Positions 50,909 to 62,593 of a DNA stretch of 64,000 nt are shown here, piece by piece. The DNA is from Panagrolaimus kolymaensis (taxonomy: Eukaryota; Nematoda; Chromadorea; Rhabditida; Panagrolaimidae). Both the position numbers and the translations under genes were made by a program. The notes under the pieces are model-generated. The model made no database searches and had not been told where the DNA came from. It saw nothing but the letters and a program-made list of their open reading frames with translations. The stretch is taken from NCBI GenBank assembly GCA_028622995.1, contig JAJQJQ010000022.1:1736001-1800000 (forward strand), read 5' to 3'. Each line of letters opens with the position of its first letter. Position 1 is the first letter of the stretch.

Positions 50909-51158
50909 TTTTATTTTATTTTTGAAAGGATTCAAGAACAAAAAATGTGAAAAGAGGACTTCGAAGTTTTTATCAAATTTTGAAACATTTTCTAAGTTGG
51001 TTATCTTCATTCACATTTTGCCCGTTTACTTGATTTCAATAAAATGGCGCGGTTTAACTTTTTTCTGCCATTTTTCCCATTACAAAGTCGCTTTGCTTTA
51101 TAAATTCCATTATTAAAAGATTAATAAATTATATATTTTTTAGATCCCATTTATAGCA
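50909..51158. promoter_or_regulatory. Bidirectional promoter region between INTS11 and NUP58-A
   Basis: 250 bases between divergent start codons. A TTTTTTAG at about 51136-51143 just upstream of the Nup58 ATG could be a trans-splice acceptor. Confidence 0.4.
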
Positions 51159-54100
51159 ATGTTTGGACCTCCAAAACCTAATACAGGAGGCCTTTTTGGC
51201 AATACCACCGCGAATACAGGAGCTTCACCTGGAGCTTTTAATTTTGGTTCTCAACCAGCTGCCAACACTGGATCATCTCTCTTTGGTTCAACTGTAAACT
51301 CAACACCTCAAAATCCATCCACTGGTTTTGGTGGAGGTGGAACTTCCCTTTTTGGATCAAACACAGCAAACAACCAAAATAGCGGCGGAAGTAATTTATT
51401 CGGTTCAGCTGGAACAACGATGAATAATACTCCAGCTTTTGGTTCATCTAATACTGGAATTTTTGGAAATAATTCAATGGCTTCGGCATCATCAACTCCT
51501 ATGTTTGCTTCTTCAAATACTGGAGCAACAAGTAATAATATTTTTGGGTCGAATACAGCAACCCAAAACGCAAGCGGCGGAATTTTTGGTTCATCCACTA
51601 ACAATAATACTGGAGGAACTTCAGGCAGTGGTGGTTTATTTGGAACTCCACAACCATCAACTGGAAGTATTTTTGGTAATGTCACACAAAATACAGGAGG
51701 AACTTTAATGGATTCTTTTGGAGCAAAACCTGCAAGTTCTTCACTTTTTGGTTCAACAACAGCACCCGCACCTTCGTCAGCGCCAGTTCAATCATCAACA
51801 GGAATTGGTAGTGGTGGATCCATTTTTGGATCGACAGCAATCCAAAATGCAAATACAGGAAATTTATTTGGAACTCAAGCATCTTCAAATACTCAACCTT
51901 TTGGTTCAACAACAGCTCAAAATCAATCAAGTGGCTTTGGCAGTGGTGGAACAACTTCACTTTTTGGTTCAAATACAGCAAACACCCAAAATTCTATGGG
52001 ATCAAATTTGTTTGGTTCAACAATATCATCTCAACAACCAGCATCAGCTACACCATCTTTTGGTACAACAAATACTGGTAGTGGTGGATTTTTTGGAAAT
52101 ACTCAAGCTCCATCAATAAATTCAGGTTCTTCAATGACTGGAGGATCGCTTTTTAGTAGTAAACCTGCTGGCTCTTCTTCTACACTTTTTGCTTCAACCG
52201 CCCAAACTACTGGAACCATTGGTGGTGGAACACCTCTTTTCGGTACAAATAATGCAGCCTCAGCAATTGTACCAAGTGCTCCAGCAACAGGAAATATATT
52301 TGGTTTAAATACAACGGCTGCAACAATAGCGCCAAGTGCTCCAGCAACTTCAAATCTATTTGGTTCAATTTCAACCGGTCAATCATCTTCAGCTGCTCCC
52401 ACATCAACGCCTGCTCCATTATTTAGTTCCGCTAACACAGGCGGTAGTGGGCTTTTTAGAAATCTTACAGCTCCTGTATCAACTTCAAACATGGGAAATG
52501 CATCAACGGCAAATTCCATTTTTGCTACAAAGCCCATTGGTTCTTTATTATTGGGTTCAACTCCATCATCAACAACATCAGCTCAACAACCTACAGGACT
52601 TGGAGGAACAGGGACATCATCAATTTTTGGTTTAAATACAGCGACATCAACTCAAAATTCAACTTCAGGTGGAAGTTTATTTAATACACTTCCAACAAGC
52701 CAAACAACATCCACGGCTGCTCCATCTTTTGCATCAGCAACGCCACCAACATTCTCTGCTGCTTCGGGTTCAATTACAACTGGTCAACCATCACCACATT
52801 CGTTAACTTTAGGCGCTACTTCGAGCCTTCCAACATCTGCTCCAACTTCGAATGCACAAACCACGACATCCTCAGGTTTTCCATCTTTAACTTCCGCAGC
52901 ACAAACATCAACAACCACAGCAGCTCCTCCAGCATTTGGTACAACAACAAATACAACTAGTGGACTTTTTGGACCTATTACATCAGCAACTAGCGGAACA
53001 ACAACCAGTTTACTTTTTGGAAATACTCTTTCTGGTTCCCTTGCTTCTACTACAACAACATCAGCTTCAACGCCACTTTCCATGACAAAACCATTATCTG
53101 CTATTCCAGCACCAACAATACTTGGAGGTTCTGGTTTGGGAGGAATTTCAAAAACTGAAGGATTTACAGCAACTGGAAAAACAGAAGGAATTGCCCAAAA
53201 TCCTCTCATTCGTGAAGTTCCACAAGAATTAAAAGAACAATTAGAAAAACTTCAGTATGTTTAATTACTTTTAAAGATAATATAAAATATTATTAAAAAA
53301 TTTCAGAGCATATTTTAAAGAAATGAGACTTCTTGGAGACAGCTTTAAAAACACTTCAGCTGAAAGAGATGCAGAAAAAATGAATGATGAACTTTCGCGT
53401 TTTCGAGCTGTTATTAAACTTCGTCGAATTGATTTAAGCCGTTCAAAAACTCATGTATCAGGTAAATTTCAAAGCAAGAAAGTGTTAATCAACCCCAATT
53501 TTTTCAGATTTGCTTGCTGCCGTTCGTCGTGATAATCGAATTATATCATTAATTTCTCGTGAAAAAGAAGGAAGAGGCCGAGTTATTGCTGATAACGAAT
53601 CATGGGAATTTATGTTACAAGAATTATCTGGAATTGAAAGAAATGTATTGGATTTGATGGACAAAGTTGGAAAATTAGAAAGATTGGTTATGCAAACTGA
53701 AGGAGAAGTAAGTTATTTGTTTTGTTTTAATTCAAATTTACTATCAAAAAAATTTTAGGCCATCACTGAATTCTCACGCAAAGATCTTGAAAATCATTTA
53801 CAAAGATTCGACAGTATTTTCAATTCTGTCGCAATGGAAGTCTCTGAATTGCGTGAACGTACAGCAGATTTAAAAGAACAATATCGTGATTGGTTACGAC
53901 GAATTCATGGCCCATATGCCCCTAATCCATTTGAACAAAAACATCAAGCAGATGAACGAGAAGCATACGGTTCAATGTTACAAGATGTTGAACCTTTCCC
54001 AACTGCAGCAGCCCTAATGCAATATCGAGACATTTTATCAAAATTACCTCAATCAGGTCAACTACAAGGTGGACTTGGTGGTAAAGATTCATCCAAACTT

Positions 54101-54511
54101 TACATTTTTTGTAGTAAAGTAAATTTTTTAGCAACACCATTTGGTTCAACTGCAACCCAACCAGGTTCATTTTTTGGTTCAAAACCTGCAATCGGAGGAT
54201 CTCTTTTTGGCACTAAACCAACAACAAATTCAGCTTTTCCATTTTCAAGCTCAGCCACAAATAATTCCAATAGTCTTTTTAAACCATATTCAACCCCAAC
54301 AACATCAAGCACAACTTCATCATTATTTGGTAAACAAAAAATCATAATTAAAAAAGTGCATTATAAATAATTGCAATAATTTTTAGGTAATAATACTGTC
54401 ACCTCTTCTGCTCCATCCACTACTCCCGCATTTGGTAATACATTCAATAGTTCAGCAAGTGGAACATTATTTGGTGGAACAGCAAGCAAACAACCATACT
54501 TTGGAAAATAA
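51159..54511 (+). CDS. NUP58: FG nucleoporin Nup58/Nup45 (full-length copy A)
   Basis: Nup58 belongs to the central-channel Nup62-Nup54-Nup58 complex of the nuclear pore; its FG repeats form the permeability barrier. Six exons (51159-53254, 53307-53461, 53508-53707, 53759-54080, 54132-54329, 54387-54511) join in frame to 1,031 residues. The FG - coiled coil - FG order is diagnostic of Nup58. Residues 1-685 are GLFG/SLFG repeats in Ser/Thr/Gly/Asn-rich spacers. The helical core (about 685-905) starts REVPQELKEQLEKLQ and includes MRLLGDSFKNTSAERDAEK and DLENHLQRFDSIFNSV. The FG tail (about 925-1031) ends PYFGK. A near-identical but shorter copy follows at 55010. C. elegans npp-4 would be the expected orthologue. 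Confidence 0.88.
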
Positions 54512-55009
54512 ATTCATTATTTTTGTTGAAAGTTTGAAAATTTGATTTGGTTGTTTTTATTGTCTTATTTTTGTCACCACACAATTTACATATTACTTAT
54601 TTATGTTATGCTTTGTTTTGGAATTACATGAAATTCTTTCTTTTTATAAATAATGATTTTAATTAGAAAAAAGTTTGCACAACGTAAATCAAATTTGAAA
54701 AATAAGGTTTTTTCATTGAATCGGATAAAATTGTTAAAAGAATAACTAATAAAATAAAATGTTTATCGAAAATAGGGTTGAAATAATGAGAAATCTTGAT
54801 TGAACTTTATCAAAAAAAAGGCAGCAAAAAAATTGAGAAATAGTTTAAAAATGGGCGCCTCTTAACAAGAAAGCAATCATCTTTATCGTAATCTGTCGCT
54901 TCAATCAAAAAAAAATACTTAGAAAAAATTTCATTCTGCAAGCATTTTGACTTTTCAGTTAACGTGTTTGATTTTATTCATAATTTGTTTTTACGTTAAA
55001 CTTTCAAAA
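54512..55009. other. Intergenic between the two Nup58 copies
   Basis: About 500 AT-rich bases. It holds the 3' end of copy A and the upstream region of copy B, with a TTTTCAG at about 54952-54958 that could act as a trans-splice or 5'-UTR acceptor. No gene is seen. Confidence 0.4.
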
Positions 55010-57887
55010 ATGTTTGGACCTCCAAAACCAGGAGGCCTTTTTGGTAATACAACATCAAATACAGAAACTCCAACTGGAAATTCTCTTTTTGGATCAAAGC
55101 CTACTGGTTCATCTATCTTTGGTTCAACTCCAACTTCAACAAATGCTCAATCAAGTGGATTTTGTACTGGTGGATCTCTTTTTGGTTCAAACAATGCTGC
55201 ATCAAGTTCTACTGGTGGAGGTTTATTCGGCTCAACATCGACTGCTCCAACATCTTCAACTGCTTCTGCTTTTGGTTCAACTAATGCTGGTGGAGGACTT
55301 TTTGGTAATACAACATCTGCAACTCTCTCTGGAAGCTCTCTTTTTGGATCAAAACCTGCTGGTTCAACTCTATTTAATTCAACTTCAACGAATGTTCAAT
55401 CAAGTGGCTTTGGTACTGGTGGATCTCTATTTGGTTCAAACACAGCAACGTCAAATCCAAATTCAACTGGTGGATCTCTTTTTGGCTCAAACACTGTGGC
55501 ATCAAGTTCCTCTGGTGGAGGTTTATTCGGCTCAATATCGACTGCTCCAACATCTTCAACTTTTGGTTCGACTAATACTGGTGGAGGACTTTTTGGTAAT
55601 TCATCATCAAATACAGCAACTTCATCTGGAACCTCTCTTTTTGGAGCAGCAAAACCTTCTGGTTCAAATCTATTTGGTTCAGCTCCAACTTCAACGAACG
55701 TTCAATCAAATGGCTTTGGTTCTGGTGGATCTCTATTTAGTTCAAACAATGCAGCAGAAAGTCAAAACTCAACTGGTGGAAGTTTATTTGGCGCTAACAC
55801 TGCAACTTCAAATCAAACTACTACCGGTGGAGGTTTATTCAGCACAACATCGACTGCTCCAACATCTTTAACTGCTTCTGCTTTTGGTTCAACTAATGCT
55901 GGTGGAGGACTTTTTGGTAATACAACATCAAATACAGAATCAACAACTGGAAATTCTCTTTTTGGGTCAAAGCCTTCTGGCTCATCAATCTTTGGTTCAA
56001 CTTCAATAAACGTTCAATCAAATGGCTTTGGTACTGGTGTATCTCTCGGTGGCTCCAACACGGCAGCGTCAAATCAAAGCTCAACTAACGAAAGAATATT
56101 TGGCTCAAACACTGTGGCATCAAATTCTACTGGTGGAGGTTTATTCGGTTCAACATCAATGGCTGCTCCTGCCTTTGGTTCAACTAATACTGGTGGAGGA
56201 CTTTTTGGTTCAAACACTGCAACGTCAAATCAAGGCTCAACTGGTGGATCTCTTTTTGGTTCAAACATTGTTGCAGCAAGTTCCTCTGGTGGTGGTTTAT
56301 TCGGCTCAACATCGACTGCTCCAACATCTTCAACTGCTCCTACTTTTGGTTCAACTTATACTTGTGGAGGAGTTTTGGGTAACACAATATCAAATACTGC
56401 AATTTCATCTGGAAGTACTCTTTTTGGATCAAAGCCTACTGATTCAACTTCAACATCAACGAATGCTCAGTCAAACGGCTTTGGAACTGGTGGATCTCTC
56501 GTTGGGTCGAACACAGCAACGTCAAATCAAAGCTCAACTGGTGGATCCATCTTTGGTTCAAACATTGCTGCAGCAAGTTCTTCTGGTGGTGGTTTATTTG
56601 GCTCAACATCGACTGCTCCAACATCTTCAACTCCTCCTACTACCACATCTTCAACTGCTCCTGCTCCAACATCTTCAACTGCTCCTACTACAACATCTTC
56701 AACTGTTCCTGCTACAACATCTTCAACTGTTCCTGCTTTTGGTTCGACTAATACTGGTGGAGGACTATTTGGTAATACAACATCAAATTCAGCAGCTCAA
56801 TCTGGAAGTTCTCTTTTAGGAGCGGCAAAACCTGCGGGTTCAAATCTATTTGGTTCAGCTCCAACTTCAACGAATGTTCAATCAAATGGCTCTGGTGCCA
56901 GTGGATCTCTATTTGGTTCAAACAATGCAACAGCAAGTCAAAACTCAATTGTTGGAAGTTTATTTGGTGCTAACACTTCAACTTCAAATCAAACTACTAC
57001 CGGTGGAGGTTTATTTGGCACAACGTCGACTGCTACAACATCTTCAAATGCTCCTGCTTTTGGTTCAACTAATACTGGTGGAGGACTTTTTGGTATTGGC
57101 TTAGGTGGTATATCACAACCAGAAGCTCAAAAACCTTCTGTTCGCGAAGTTCCACAAGAATTAAAAGAACAATTAGAAAAGCTTCAGTATGTTTAGTTTA
57201 ATTTAAATATTTTGTCTACCAATACACGATTTTTCAGAACATATTTCAAAGAAATGAGACTTCTTGGTGATAGCTTCAAAAATACCTCAGCTGAAAGAGA
57301 TGCAGAAAAGATGAACGATGAACTTTCACGATTTCGAGCTGTTATTAAACTTTGTCGCGTTGATTTAAGCCGTTCAAGAACTCACGTCTCAGGTAAGCTT
57401 TTTTATTACAACTTTTATTTGTGCTTATTTATCATGTATTTATTTTTCAGATTTGCTTGCTTCTGTTCGTCGTGATAATCGAATTATATCATTAATTTCT
57501 CGTGAAAAAGAAGGAAGAGGCCGAGTTATTGCTGATAACGAATCATGGGAATTTATGTTACAAGAATTATCTGGAATTGAAAGAAATGTATTGGATTTGA
57601 TGGACAAAGTTGGAAAATTAGAAAGATTGGTTATGCAAACTGAAGGAGAAGTAAGTTATTTGTTTTGTTTTAATTCAATTTCAATTTACCATCAAAGAAT
57701 TTTTTAGGCCATCACTGAATTCTCACGCAAAGATCTTGAAAATCATTTACAAAGATTCGACAGTATTTTCAATTCTGTCGCAATGGAAGTCTCTGAATTA
57801 CGTGAACGTACAGCTGATACAAAAGCTCTTTATCATGAATGGTTGCGCTTGGTGAATGGTGCTTATATGCTTCGACAAAAGAAATGA
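55010..57887 (+). CDS. FG nucleoporin Nup58-like, tandem copy B lacking the C-terminal FG tail
   Basis: Four exons (55010-57186, 57238-57392, 57451-57650, 57708-57887) join in frame to 903 residues. I chose the ATG at 55010 because it gives MFGPPKPGG, the same start as copy A; an in-frame upstream start would add a hydrophobic 21-residue segment that is probably 5' UTR. The N-terminal 710 residues are GLFG/SLFG repeats organised in DNA-level blocks of roughly 300 bases. The coiled-coil core matches copy A and shares its exon structure and phases, but after the ELRERTAD segment the sequence diverges and stops at LRQKK, without copy A's two last FG exons. It could be a functional paralogue with altered pore anchoring or a copy on its way to decay; no frame breaks are seen. 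AATAAA at 57955. Confidence 0.82.
55271..57100. repeat. Direct macro-repeats within the FG region of Nup58 copy B
   Basis: A block beginning TTTGGTTC(A/G)ACTAAT.CTGG recurs at about 55271, 55562, 55882, 56173, 56344, 56737 and 57058, spaced mostly 290-390 bases. Each block carries FGSTN(A/T)GGGLFGN, SLFGSKP and NVQS.GFG.GGSLFGSN units. It reflects internal duplication of the repeat domain. Confidence 0.75.
56622..56733 (+). repeat. 24-bp minisatellite in Nup58 copy B
   Basis: Four to five tandem copies of a 24-base unit containing ACATCTTCAACTGCTCCTAC encode eight-residue TSSTAPTT-type repeats with no FG dipeptide, a spacer expansion absent from copy A. Confidence 0.75.
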
Positions 57888-58514
57888 CTCAATTAAAAAT
57901 TTGTATTTTTTATTCTTTGATGTTTTTTATTTTTCTGTCTTGTAATTTTTTGTGAATAAATGTTTTTACCAATGAAAATTAAATCATTTTTTCTTATTCA
58001 GTGAATGAAGGTGAAAGAAGAGATAATGGTAGTCTAAGATTTTAATGATAATATTGAATCATTATTACCAATCATGTACATAGATTTTATTGTAAGTATC
58101 GCTGTTGCTTAACAATGGTATTATACTGCATTTTTTAAAATAGTTTATTCGTGGATTGTTATTGTAAATTTTATTTTTGCAGCAAATTAAACTCCAAAAA
58201 AACCACAAATGATTGGTTGAACTTTTTCTGCTTTCATTTCTCAGAATGGTTTATGAACCACCAAATGTATGGTAAATTGTATTATTCCAATTACTTTTAT
58301 GATGCAAGTTTGGTATTCATTTGGCTTTTTAAATGAAGTTGAAAGTTGTGAAGCTTATTTGATTAGAAAATGATGTTAAGATTAGGAAGGTAAAAATCCA
58401 AAACTAGCAGATTGATGCTTTGCTTCCCTAACTTTATTAAAATTCCTTTATTTTTACAAACTTCCAATTCTTAAATCCAACCAACAATATTTACATCTAA
58501 TTTTTATAATCTTT
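57888..58514. other. Intergenic between convergent Nup58 copy B and the sugar transporter
   Basis: About 630 AT-rich bases with the copy B poly(A) signal at 57955-57960. No gene supported. Confidence 0.4.
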
Positions 58515-60117
58515 TTAAATTTCTTTATCTATTACACTTATCCTTGGATGCTTTCCACGAAGTTCAGCAACAATTTCATGAATTTCTCTTCCCTTTGTTT
58601 CGGGTAATTGAGCAAACAGTACTATGAGACATAAACATGATGGAATAACATATAAAGCCAAAAATGCATACGCTTTTATTACAGAAAATAATGGTAATAT
58701 TGTAAATGTGGATATTACAACCATAATTGTATTTATTGCATAACATAATGATTGAACTAATGATCGATGCCTTTGTGGAACAAGTTCAGAACTTAAAAAC
58801 CATGTTATTGGTCCAACACCAAATCTGTAATAATTTATTTAATTGAAATTAGAAATTGAAACGATGCGTAAGTGCAAAGTAAAAAAATGTTGTAAAGTTT
58901 CAATTTGAAATGAATCAAGAAGAAAAAAATAAACTAACCCATAAGTAAATCCATAAAATAAAAAGCATAGCAAACAACCATATTGCAAAAATTGCATATG
59001 AGGTTGCAATGCAGCAAAAATAACATAAAATAATAGTGATGCTGTATTAGCAGTGGAAAAAATTAAAATCATTGGTCGACGACCATATTTTTCAATACAA
59101 GTTGAACCCGAAATGGTTCCAATCACATAAGCCAAAGCCATTCCAGTTGAAGACCATTCAGCGATATCTTCTTTCAAATCAGCATGTTTAAGGAAATCAG
59201 TGGATGATAACAAAATAGCCCAAAGTGCAACAGTTTGTTGTAAAGCCAAACAACTCAATAATACTGCTTTTCGAAGATATGGAGTTGTAAAAATTTCTTT
59301 TATCGTGGAATTTGATTCCAAATCTTGTTCGGCTTCTAAAGCAATTTCATGCAAAACTGATGGAATATCCGCTGATTTTCCATGATAAAATTGAATGGAT
59401 TTTGATGCGGCTTTTGGATCTTTTTTAACTATGTAAAGAAATTTAGGAGTTTCAGGCATAGGAAATAATACGATTAAAGCCATCAACGAAGGAATAACAG
59501 CAAATCCAACAAGAAGTTTTAAATTTTTACCAAAAATTGAATCAAGTCCAAGAAACATTCCAAGAAGGGCCATAATCGCATATGAAATTTCAGAGGTGAA
59601 AGACATGACTCCTCGTAATGGAGTGGGTGAACATTCTTGAAGATAAAGGATTAAACTTTGATATGTGACAGCTGTGGAAATTGCTGCTAAAAAAATTGAA
59701 ACGAAAAAGTTAAAATTTCTTTGAGATTTAAATAAAATCACCTAAAAGCCTTCCAGCAAATAATAATTCCGGCCAATAAACTAATATTCCAATAAATCTT
59801 AGAATTGAAGCTAATAAACTTGCAACATTCATAACAATGAAGCCAACTTTCCTACCAAATTTATCATTTAATAATGGACTCAACCAAATTCCAAAAAAGA
59901 ATCCAACAAACCAACAATTTGCAATTACATCCCAAATCCAATCATACATTGAATCCGACATTGTTATTTTCCTTTTAGCTAATGAATGATTTAAATAATT
60001 TTTAAATTCATCCACTGGCGTATTCATATAAGTTGAAGAAAAGCCATATTGAAAATTGCATGATAATGAAAGGGTAAAGCATATTACTGTAAGCTTTAAA
60101 GTATCCGATAACGTCAT
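58515..60117 (-). CDS. Major facilitator sugar transporter, SLC2/GLUT-like
   Basis: This is a plasma-membrane or organelle facilitator of the SLC2 group, likely moving hexoses or related polyols. Three exons (59742-60117, 58939-59686, 58515-58824) join in frame to 477 residues with about twelve membrane helices. Signature motifs of the sugar-porter family are in order: NDKFGRKVG in the loop after helix 2, PETPKFLY before the central loop, QQTVALWA in helix 7 (where canonical glucose transporters have QQ.SG.N), EKYGRRPMI after helix 8, GPITWFLSSELVPQRHR in helix 10 and LPETKGREI at the C-terminus. The degenerate helix-7 motif makes the substrate uncertain. The start at 60117 gives a short cytosolic N-terminus (MTLSDTLKL) before helix 1. 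No partner genes suggest a pathway. Confidence 0.87.
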
Positions 60118-61271
60118 TTAAAATCAGCCAAGACCCAGACAAGCAAGCTATCGCTGATCGAAGGAAGAAGGCAAAGAACGTTTTTAAAGACACATATGAA
60201 TGGAAATAAAATTACAACATTCTTGCTTTTATTTTTTTTTGTTATCAAATTTTTTTTCTGTGGTGGCGGAGGAAAAAGTTTCCTTTATCAAACAAAAAAG
60301 AAAGAGAGACTGGACTATAGCTTCTGCTACTGCTGATTGCTGGACATTCGGATATGAAAGAAAGAAAAAAAATGATCATAAACACGTGGTAATAAAAATA
60401 GGGCAAAGGACGATGAAACTGAATAAAGTACAGATTTAAAAAGGTGCTTCGATATAAAAAATGTATTTTAAAAAAAATAAACAAAGTGAAGATGAAAGTT
60501 TGAATAAAGTAAATATGCCTTCTTTTTTCTCGTTTTTTTAACTCAAAAAGTAGTCGCATAATTTGAATGTTCTTCTTTTTTTATTTTTGATCTTCTCTTC
60601 CGAATGGTCTTAGTTTATGCTTAACTTTTTTTTCTGGTTTTTACGATCTTTATTCATATTATTAACAAGCAAGGGATTTTTTAATCGCTATGACTGGAGA
60701 AATAATACCTCGGGAAATGCAAATCGCTGTTGAATACAATTTTCCGATGAAAAATGATAAATTGTTGGATTTTTAAAATTATCTTTCTCACATCTATGAA
60801 GCATAATGGATCTTAAAAATGACAAAAAAAAATAGTACATTGCAAGGAAAACTCTTTTTGACTTAAGATAAACCAGCTAAAGAATGAAGAATTGGGTTGT
60901 GCTTTCCATTCACAACACTTATGTTCCTTAAAAATCATCTTCACAATGCTCATGCCACGCTTAAAGGGTAAAAAACAATAATAATAAATGTTATTGCCTT
61001 CATTTCGAAGGAAAAGATCCTGTTTGTTCATTGTATGAACTCCACCACAACAGTAACAAAAACATAAAAAAAACAGAAACGAAAGTTAAACAATAGCAAA
61101 TTTTATTAAAACAAAATGACAAAGATGTCAAATTCAAAAAAATGCTAAACACAATAAAAAGTTAAAAAAACATCATACAAGAGAAAAAAACAAAATGAAC
61201 AAAAGTTGGAGGCATCGAATGAATCCATGAGCTTTGAAACGATGGAGTGCCATTAAGCAGAAGCAGCTCGG
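60118..61271. other. Intergenic between sugar transporter and first PMP3 gene
   Basis: About 1.15 kb of AT-rich DNA holding the upstream region of the transporter and the 3' end of the first PMP3 gene. A 19-base block at 61221-61239 recurs downstream of the second PMP3 gene. No gene supported. Confidence 0.4.
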
Positions 61272-61746
61272 TTATTCGGAGACGATGACGTAGATAGCAT
61301 AGATCAATCTAAAAAATAAGAACAATTAGTAAGCATAAATATGTTGGAAATATAATTATCAAAGATATGGATTAATAAATGCTACTTTAGCAGTAGATGA
61401 AATGATGTTTTGAAAAAGTTGTTAGGATTTGTACGTAAACAAGTTGAAAATTAGTTAGAGCATTATGTAAACATCCATATGATAAAAGTAAAAACCATAC
61501 CCAGGGAAATATCCAAGGATGGTGAGAAGAATGCAGATGGCGAGATGATAATCACATCCAGTTTGCAAGAAGACGCCGATCGGCTAAAAATGAAACAATG
61601 ATTATTATGATATTCAATGAAATTCAAAAACTGCAGCTTATTGAGCCAATGTTAACCTGAAGCTTTACAATCCATTGTTGAAATTAACTTACAGGAAGGA
61701 TAAGGGAGAAGAAAACTCTGCAGCAATCACCAAGAGTTACAGCCAT
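61272..61746 (-). CDS. PMP3/UPF0057 small membrane proteolipid (copy 1)
   Basis: This is a tiny hydrophobic plasma-membrane protein of the PMP3/RCI2 family, linked in yeast and plants to membrane potential and salt or cold tolerance. Three exons (61693-61746, 61501-61583, 61272-61308) join in frame to 57 residues. It shows the two-helix hairpin and hallmark motif: MAVTLGDCCR, helix 1 ending in ILPPIGVFLQTGCDYHL, then helix 2 AICILLTILGYFPGLIYAIY and VIVSE. The PP-x-GVFL...GC signature is intact. Introns are 109 and 192 bases. The neighbouring copy at 62594 has the same exon lengths. The identification is secure; the physiological role in nematodes is not known to me. Confidence 0.9.
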
Positions 61747-62593
61747 CTTGAATTCTGATCAAAGTTGAATAAACTTCAGAAGAAAGTAATCAAGCGAGCA
61801 CAAGTAATAAGTTACTGAAAAAAGGGAAATATTAGAAATATAAAAAACGCATTTCACGAAATAGCACGAAGCAACAAAGTATTTTTTCAACAACAAAAAA
61901 GACGACAATACAAAAATGAAGGATGATGAATAAGATTTTCTCAGTTTTCAAGAAATGATAATGAAGAAGATGCAAGCTCGATAGCTGCACTCCAAATGAA
62001 TGGTAATCGTTTTGAGAAAGAGCAAAATTTTGAATTTAACCGCATTTTCAAAACATCGAGGCATTTCAGAAGAATGGATTGTAGCAATTATCGATCGTAT
62101 TTTTTCATTAATGAAGCATATTGGACTTTAGGTTATAAAGAAGTTTTTATGTTTCGTTAAAAGCACTTATTGGTTAAGGTGTGTAAGTCCGGTTATTATT
62201 ATTATTTTCTTGATGCCATTTCCAACTTCATTAAATGCTGTTTTTTATAGACATTTATGCTGACTGAGACAATCTCTTTTGCAGGCGAAATAACTGTCAT
62301 TGCAAATCATGAAACATGTTTCCCCAATGGTAATAAACAAACAAGACAACAAAAATCATGCAAAATCAGAAACAAGAGTCAAACAAAAAAGCAAATTTAT
62401 GATAATCCAATCAAATTGACAAAAACAATCACATTTTTTGAAAACAAAAAATGCTGTACAAAATAAGAAAAATTAAAAAGTTTTACAAGAAAAGGAATAA
62501 TAATAAAAAGTGGAAGTATTGACGGAATCCATGAGCTTTGAAATATAATAAAGATGGGCTTTGGAGTACCATTTAAACATCAGGATGATTCGT
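61747..62593. other. Region between the two PMP3 genes
   Basis: About 850 bases. It contains a 5' block (61775-61823) identical to one upstream of copy 2, and near 62525-62543 a 19-base block matching the 3' side of copy 1. A 69-codon open frame at 62257 on + is Lys/Thr/Asn-rich and not supported. Confidence 0.55.
61775..61823. repeat. 49-bp 5'-flank repeat of PMP3 genes (copy 1)
   Basis: This 49-base stretch, about 30 bases upstream of the copy 1 start codon, is identical to 63509-63557 upstream of copy 2. It includes AGCGAGCACAAGTAATAAGT and may be 5' UTR or a shared promoter element. Confidence 0.8.

Noticed and set aside
51308..52419. Long open frames on the opposite strand or other frames of the Nup58 FG region
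   Set aside because: They are shadows of the repetitive FG coding sequence; their Gln/Leu or Pro/Val-rich repeats mirror the repeat DNA.
54947..55009. In-frame hydrophobic N-terminal extension of Nup58 copy B
   Set aside because: It would put a membrane-like segment before a soluble FG protein; copy A starts directly at MFGPPKP and an acceptor-like TTTTCAG lies inside the extension.
60245..60559. 104-codon minus-strand frame upstream of the sugar transporter
   Set aside because: Phe/Ile/Arg low complexity, no start context, no homologue recognised.
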